Shown: positions 24,093 through 26,501 of the stretch, in pieces
Position numbering within the stretch: the first letter of the stretch is position 1
Layout of the letters: each line of letters begins with the position of its first letter
Origin: a virus
Virus record (IMG/VR): IMGVR_UViG_3300048018_000068
Coordinates: 1-26,501 of that record
Length of the DNA: 26,501 bases
Direction: 5' to 3' (one strand)
The notes under the pieces: generated by a model
Databases searched by the model: none
What the model saw: the letters and a program-made list of their open reading frames with translations, nothing else
What the model was told of the DNA's origin: nothing
Program-made: the position numbers and the translations under genes

Positions 24093-24757
24093 AAGAATCT
24101 TGATTTTTGTGCGTTATAATTTTGTAGTATTTCAGTTGCTGTTAATGCTTGGTAGTAAACACGGCAAGCAGCTATTCCTCCGTTCCAAGGGTAACCAGAA
24201 TTATATGGTTGACCAGAACCTATGCCTAAGTTATTACCAAAAACAAAACTGGAAATAGTATCTGTAGCTTTAAGAACTCCATTAGCATAAAGCTTTGCTG
24301 TTGTTCCACTAAAAACAATGTTTATATAATACCATTCTCCATTTGTAAACGTTAAATCTGTATCACCAGAACCCCAACCTCTATCTTGTATACCCCAGCC
24401 TAATTTTTGGCTTATAGATCCTACATAAAATCTAACACTACCACCCCAGTTTGATTGCATTATAAACATAGAAGTCTGCCCAACATCTGGTTTCACCCAT
24501 ATACCGTAACTAAGATCTTGTGTTGTTGGGTTTAAGCCATTACCAAAATTAGTAAGAATATAGTCATCAGTTCCATCAAAGTCCCAAAAACCTCCATTAT
24601 TACTACTATAAGCAACGCCATTGTATAAAGTAGCTGTATTAGTACCTACTATACTATTAACTGAAGTTCCTGAACCTGAGTAGCTTCTTTCGCTTCCCGC
24701 GTCTAAGGCTAGCTTTAAATCGTCTGTTATTATATTTGGTCCTCTATAAAATCCCAT
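24089..24757 (-). CDS. LamG/concanavalin-like protein, first of three paralogs (222 aa)
   Basis: A 222-residue LamG-like protein starting MGFYRGPNIITDDLKLALDA, then GSERSYSGSGTSV and NGGFWDFDGTDDYILTNFG (about 54-72). Strand-like segments follow (LSYGIWVKPDVGQTSMFIM, WYYINIVFSGTTAKLYANG), and it ends with CRVYYQALTATEILQNYNAQ then KSRFL. It shares both termini and the FDGxDDY core with the other two LamG proteins and is the most divergent of them in the middle. It starts one base after the preceding fiber gene and is followed by the 80-residue gene with an ATGA overlap. Probable surface-binding virion protein, receptor unknown. Confidence 0.8.
   Translation of the reverse strand: MGFYRGPNIITDDLKLALDAGSERSYSGSGTSVNSIVGTNTATLYNGVAYSSNNGGFWDFDGTDDYILTNFGNGLNPTTQDLSYGIWVKPDVGQTSMFIMQSNWGGSVRFYVGSISQKLGWGIQDRGWGSGDTDLTFTNGEWYYINIVFSGTTAKLYANGVLKATDTISSFVFGNNLGIGSGQPYNSGYPWNGGIAACRVYYQALTATEILQNYNAQKSRFL
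24102..24132. repeat. LamG-gene 3' conserved direct repeat, copy 3
   Basis: Same repeat as 22471-22501 and 23154-23184, with a few substitutions near its right end on the plus strand. It encodes the shared NYNAQK segment. Confidence 0.7.
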
Positions 24758-24758
24758 A

Positions 24759-26501
24759 TTATATTGCTCTTATTAATGATTTAACACTCCAGTCATCTGA
24801 AGCAACTGTTGCTAATAATCTCATTTGTGTTCCTGATATATCCACGCTTAAAACCACGTCTGATGTATCACCTAAGTCTTGTGTTGATGTTTCCGTAAAC
24901 TCTACTAAAGGAGTTGTATCTCCATCGTGACAAGCGTATACTGTACCTGATCTTACATTTGTACCTTTCTTAACCACAAAGTCAAAAAAAGCTGCTGTAT
25001 ACGTAGCGTGTGCTACTTGAGCAACTACTTCAGCCGCTGCAGAGTCTATATCTGTATTTTCTTGGTTTGAGAGTAAAGCTGAGTCTACAGTTATATTGCC
25101 TACTACAGCAACACCTGTGCTTTCTGTTGTTAGTTTTGTTACATTATTATGTCTTAATCCTACACCTGCATTTTCTACATATTGAATTCCTACTTCACCG
25201 TTTGTCCCCCCAATAATAACCTGCGTGCTTCCTCTTAAATTAAAAGTTCCTGTACCCGTGTCAACTATATAACTATTACTACCATCGTGATATATTTGAA
25301 GATCTGGCGTTGTAGCATCTCCAAAACCTAATTTTGAATTATCAGGAAAAACAGTCATTGGATTATTAGTACCAGTGCTACTACCATCTAAATAAAAGTA
25401 TGTTTCAAAACCTCCAGCACCATCGTCTGATCTAAATACAATATCTTTATTGTCTGCTTTATTGGTAAAATATAAATCACCGACGTGATTTTGAATCACT
25501 GAGTCTCCACTGCTATTATGATATATTTCTAAATCATCCCCATCTCCCCAATAACTTGTAACATTATCTCCGTGTCGAGTAGTTCCAGTCATTGTTCCAC
25601 CAGCAAGCGGTAAGTAAGCTCCTACAGGTGTTGGTCCAAATGCACCAGTACCTAATTGTCTTGTTTGTATTTGATCACTTGCAGATGTTACTAATTTTAA
25701 TGAAATACTATTAAATACACTACCAGATCCATTGTTAATTCCAAAAAGACTATTAGCGCCTCCTGCAACAAGATATAACTCATTTAAACCTACAGATAAA
25801 CCACCACTTTGTAATCCTGTGGCATAAACTAAAGGTGTACCTGATATACTAGCAACATCTACCGTTATAAAATAAGTAGCGCCACTTGTAAGTGAAATTG
25901 ATTGATAAGCTAATCCATTTCCTGTTTTTGTTAATTGACCATTTGTTATTGATTCACTACCGCCCCATAAATCTGGATTACCAGTAAAATCTCCATTATT
26001 TAATAACTCAGGTCCTATTGTTTCATTTCTAACTAAAACAGATGTGGAAGTTGCATTACCTGGTAGGTCAGAAACACCAACTGTTCCGTCTACGTCTAAT
26101 TTGTAATCAGGTGAGGTGGTGTTAATACCTACGTCGCCGCTTGAAGAAATACGAAAGAATTCAGAAGCACCATCATTACCAGTAATTTTAAACGTACCTG
26201 CTCCTGTACTATACTGAGTGTCTAAATTTAAAGACCTTGCTGAACTGTCCCACATAATTGTAGAGCCTGCATTATGCCAATCTCCAATTGTAATTCTTGG
26301 ATCAGCTCCTTCTCCTAAAGCAGGTATATATACACCGTAATACTGACTTGTTGAGGCATTAACAGCAAAACCATTCCCCCCTGCTACGTGAAGTCTCCTT
26401 AGAGGATCAGTTGCCCCTATACCTACGTTGCCGCCGTTAAATAAAACATAATTATTAGCACCATTAAAACTAACTAGTGACGTTCCGTCGTAATCTTTTA
26501 T
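24759..26501 (-). CDS. Partial tail fiber with carbohydrate-binding-like insert (5' end beyond window)
   Basis: The frame is open from the right edge to TAA at 24759, giving 580 visible residues; the true start is outside the window. Translating past the first visible ATG (26255) continues the fiber sequence, with NVGIGATDPLRRLHV at the very right and DVGINTTSPDYKLDV later, the repeat type also found in the S74 fiber. About 25689-26015 encodes a CBM-like insert (LLNNGDFTGNPDLWGGS, then GATYFITVDVASISG, then FNSISLKLV). It is followed by YLPLAGGTMTGTT, a common fiber motif, and cyanophage-like EIYHNSSGDSVI and LQIYHDGSNSYI repeats. The C-terminal 110 residues (VVAQVAHATYTAAFFDFVVK and later SVKSLIRAI) look like a compact terminal domain found in marine phage fibers. 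Confidence 0.85.
   Translation of the reverse strand: MKDYDGTSLVSFNGANNYVLFNGGNVGIGATDPLRRLHVAGGNGFAVNASTSQYYGVYIPALGEGADPRITIGDWHNAGSTIMWDSSARSLNLDTQYSTGAGTFKITGNDGASEFFRISSSGDVGINTTSPDYKLDVDGTVGVSDLPGNATSTSVLVRNETIGPELLNNGDFTGNPDLWGGSESITNGQLTKTGNGLAYQSISLTSGATYFITVDVASISGTPLVYATGLQSGGLSVGLNELYLVAGGANSLFGINNGSGSVFNSISLKLVTSASDQIQTRQLGTGAFGPTPVGAYLPLAGGTMTGTTRHGDNVTSYWGDGDDLEIYHNSSGDSVIQNHVGDLYFTNKADNKDIVFRSDDGAGGFETYFYLDGSSTGTNNPMTVFPDNSKLGFGDATTPDLQIYHDGSNSYIVDTGTGTFNLRGSTQVIIGGTNGEVGIQYVENAGVGLRHNNVTKLTTESTGVAVVGNITVDSALLSNQENTDIDSAAAEVVAQVAHATYTAAFFDFVVKKGTNVRSGTVYACHDGDTTPLVEFTETSTQDLGDTSDVVLSVDISGTQMRLLATVASDDWSVKSLIRAI

Noticed and set aside
22471-24132. The three 31-base repeats as attachment sites of a mobile element
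   Set aside because: They code for the same conserved protein end in each LamG gene, and no integrase or transposase is present.
1784-25216. Open frames on the plus strand, for example 21797-22333 and 19415-19753
   Set aside because: They lie wholly inside strongly supported minus-strand genes, have low-complexity or repeat-derived products and no family resemblance, so they are shadows of the fiber and other genes.
1-26501. tRNA genes, lysis genes, integrase, DNA replication genes
   Set aside because: I saw no cloverleaf-like sequence and no protein with the relevant motifs in any frame; the window is all structure and packaging.

Overview
The window is a 26.5 kb piece of a tailed-phage genome holding part of its virion structure and packaging region. 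It is AT-rich, and every credible gene lies on the minus strand, so transcription runs from position 26501 towards position 1. The terminase, portal, major capsid protein, two ring/adaptor-type proteins and very large propeller/stabilization-like protein, in that order, look like a short-tailed phage of the crAss-like (Crassvirales-type) group. No tail tape-measure, tail tube or sheath gene is seen. Genes are tightly packed with many ATGA or TAATG overlaps. Start codons follow A-rich leaders rather than clear Shine-Dalgarno sites, and several intergenic gaps carry TAnnTTTG, the -7 element of Bacteroidota promoters. Lectin-like fibers and protein families I associate with marine phages suggest an aquatic Flavobacteriia-type host. 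The host is an inference.

In transcription order, the right part (26501-18457) is a host-recognition block. It has a fiber gene cut by the window edge, three paralogous LamG/concanavalin-like proteins with a small gene inserted among them, and a 1320-residue fiber with about a dozen VGIGTT-type repeats and a C-terminal S74 self-cleaving chaperone. Two small cysteine-containing proteins follow (18457-17653).

The middle (17598-15501) is a run of small genes. They include a DUF7936-like protein also known from cyanophages, several short conserved unknowns, a protein that looks like two GroES-like (Cpn10) domains in tandem, a short 55-residue gene, and a 91-residue gene next to the terminase. 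Then come terminase large subunit, portal, a 44-residue basic gene, a scaffold-like acidic protein and the major capsid protein (15523-8016). A good intrinsic terminator follows the capsid gene.

The left part (7938-1) holds a 251-residue unknown protein with terminators on both sides, two tandem hairpin terminators followed by a promoter-like site, two ring/adaptor-type proteins, the 1596-residue stabilization/muzzle-like protein, and a second gene cut by the left edge.

The most notable points are the tandem GroES-like protein, a small cysteine-ended module shared by at least three and perhaps four proteins, the tandem LamG triplication with conserved DNA repeats, the terminator/promoter layout around the capsid gene, and two small coupled genes (44 and 55 residues) that are easily missed.
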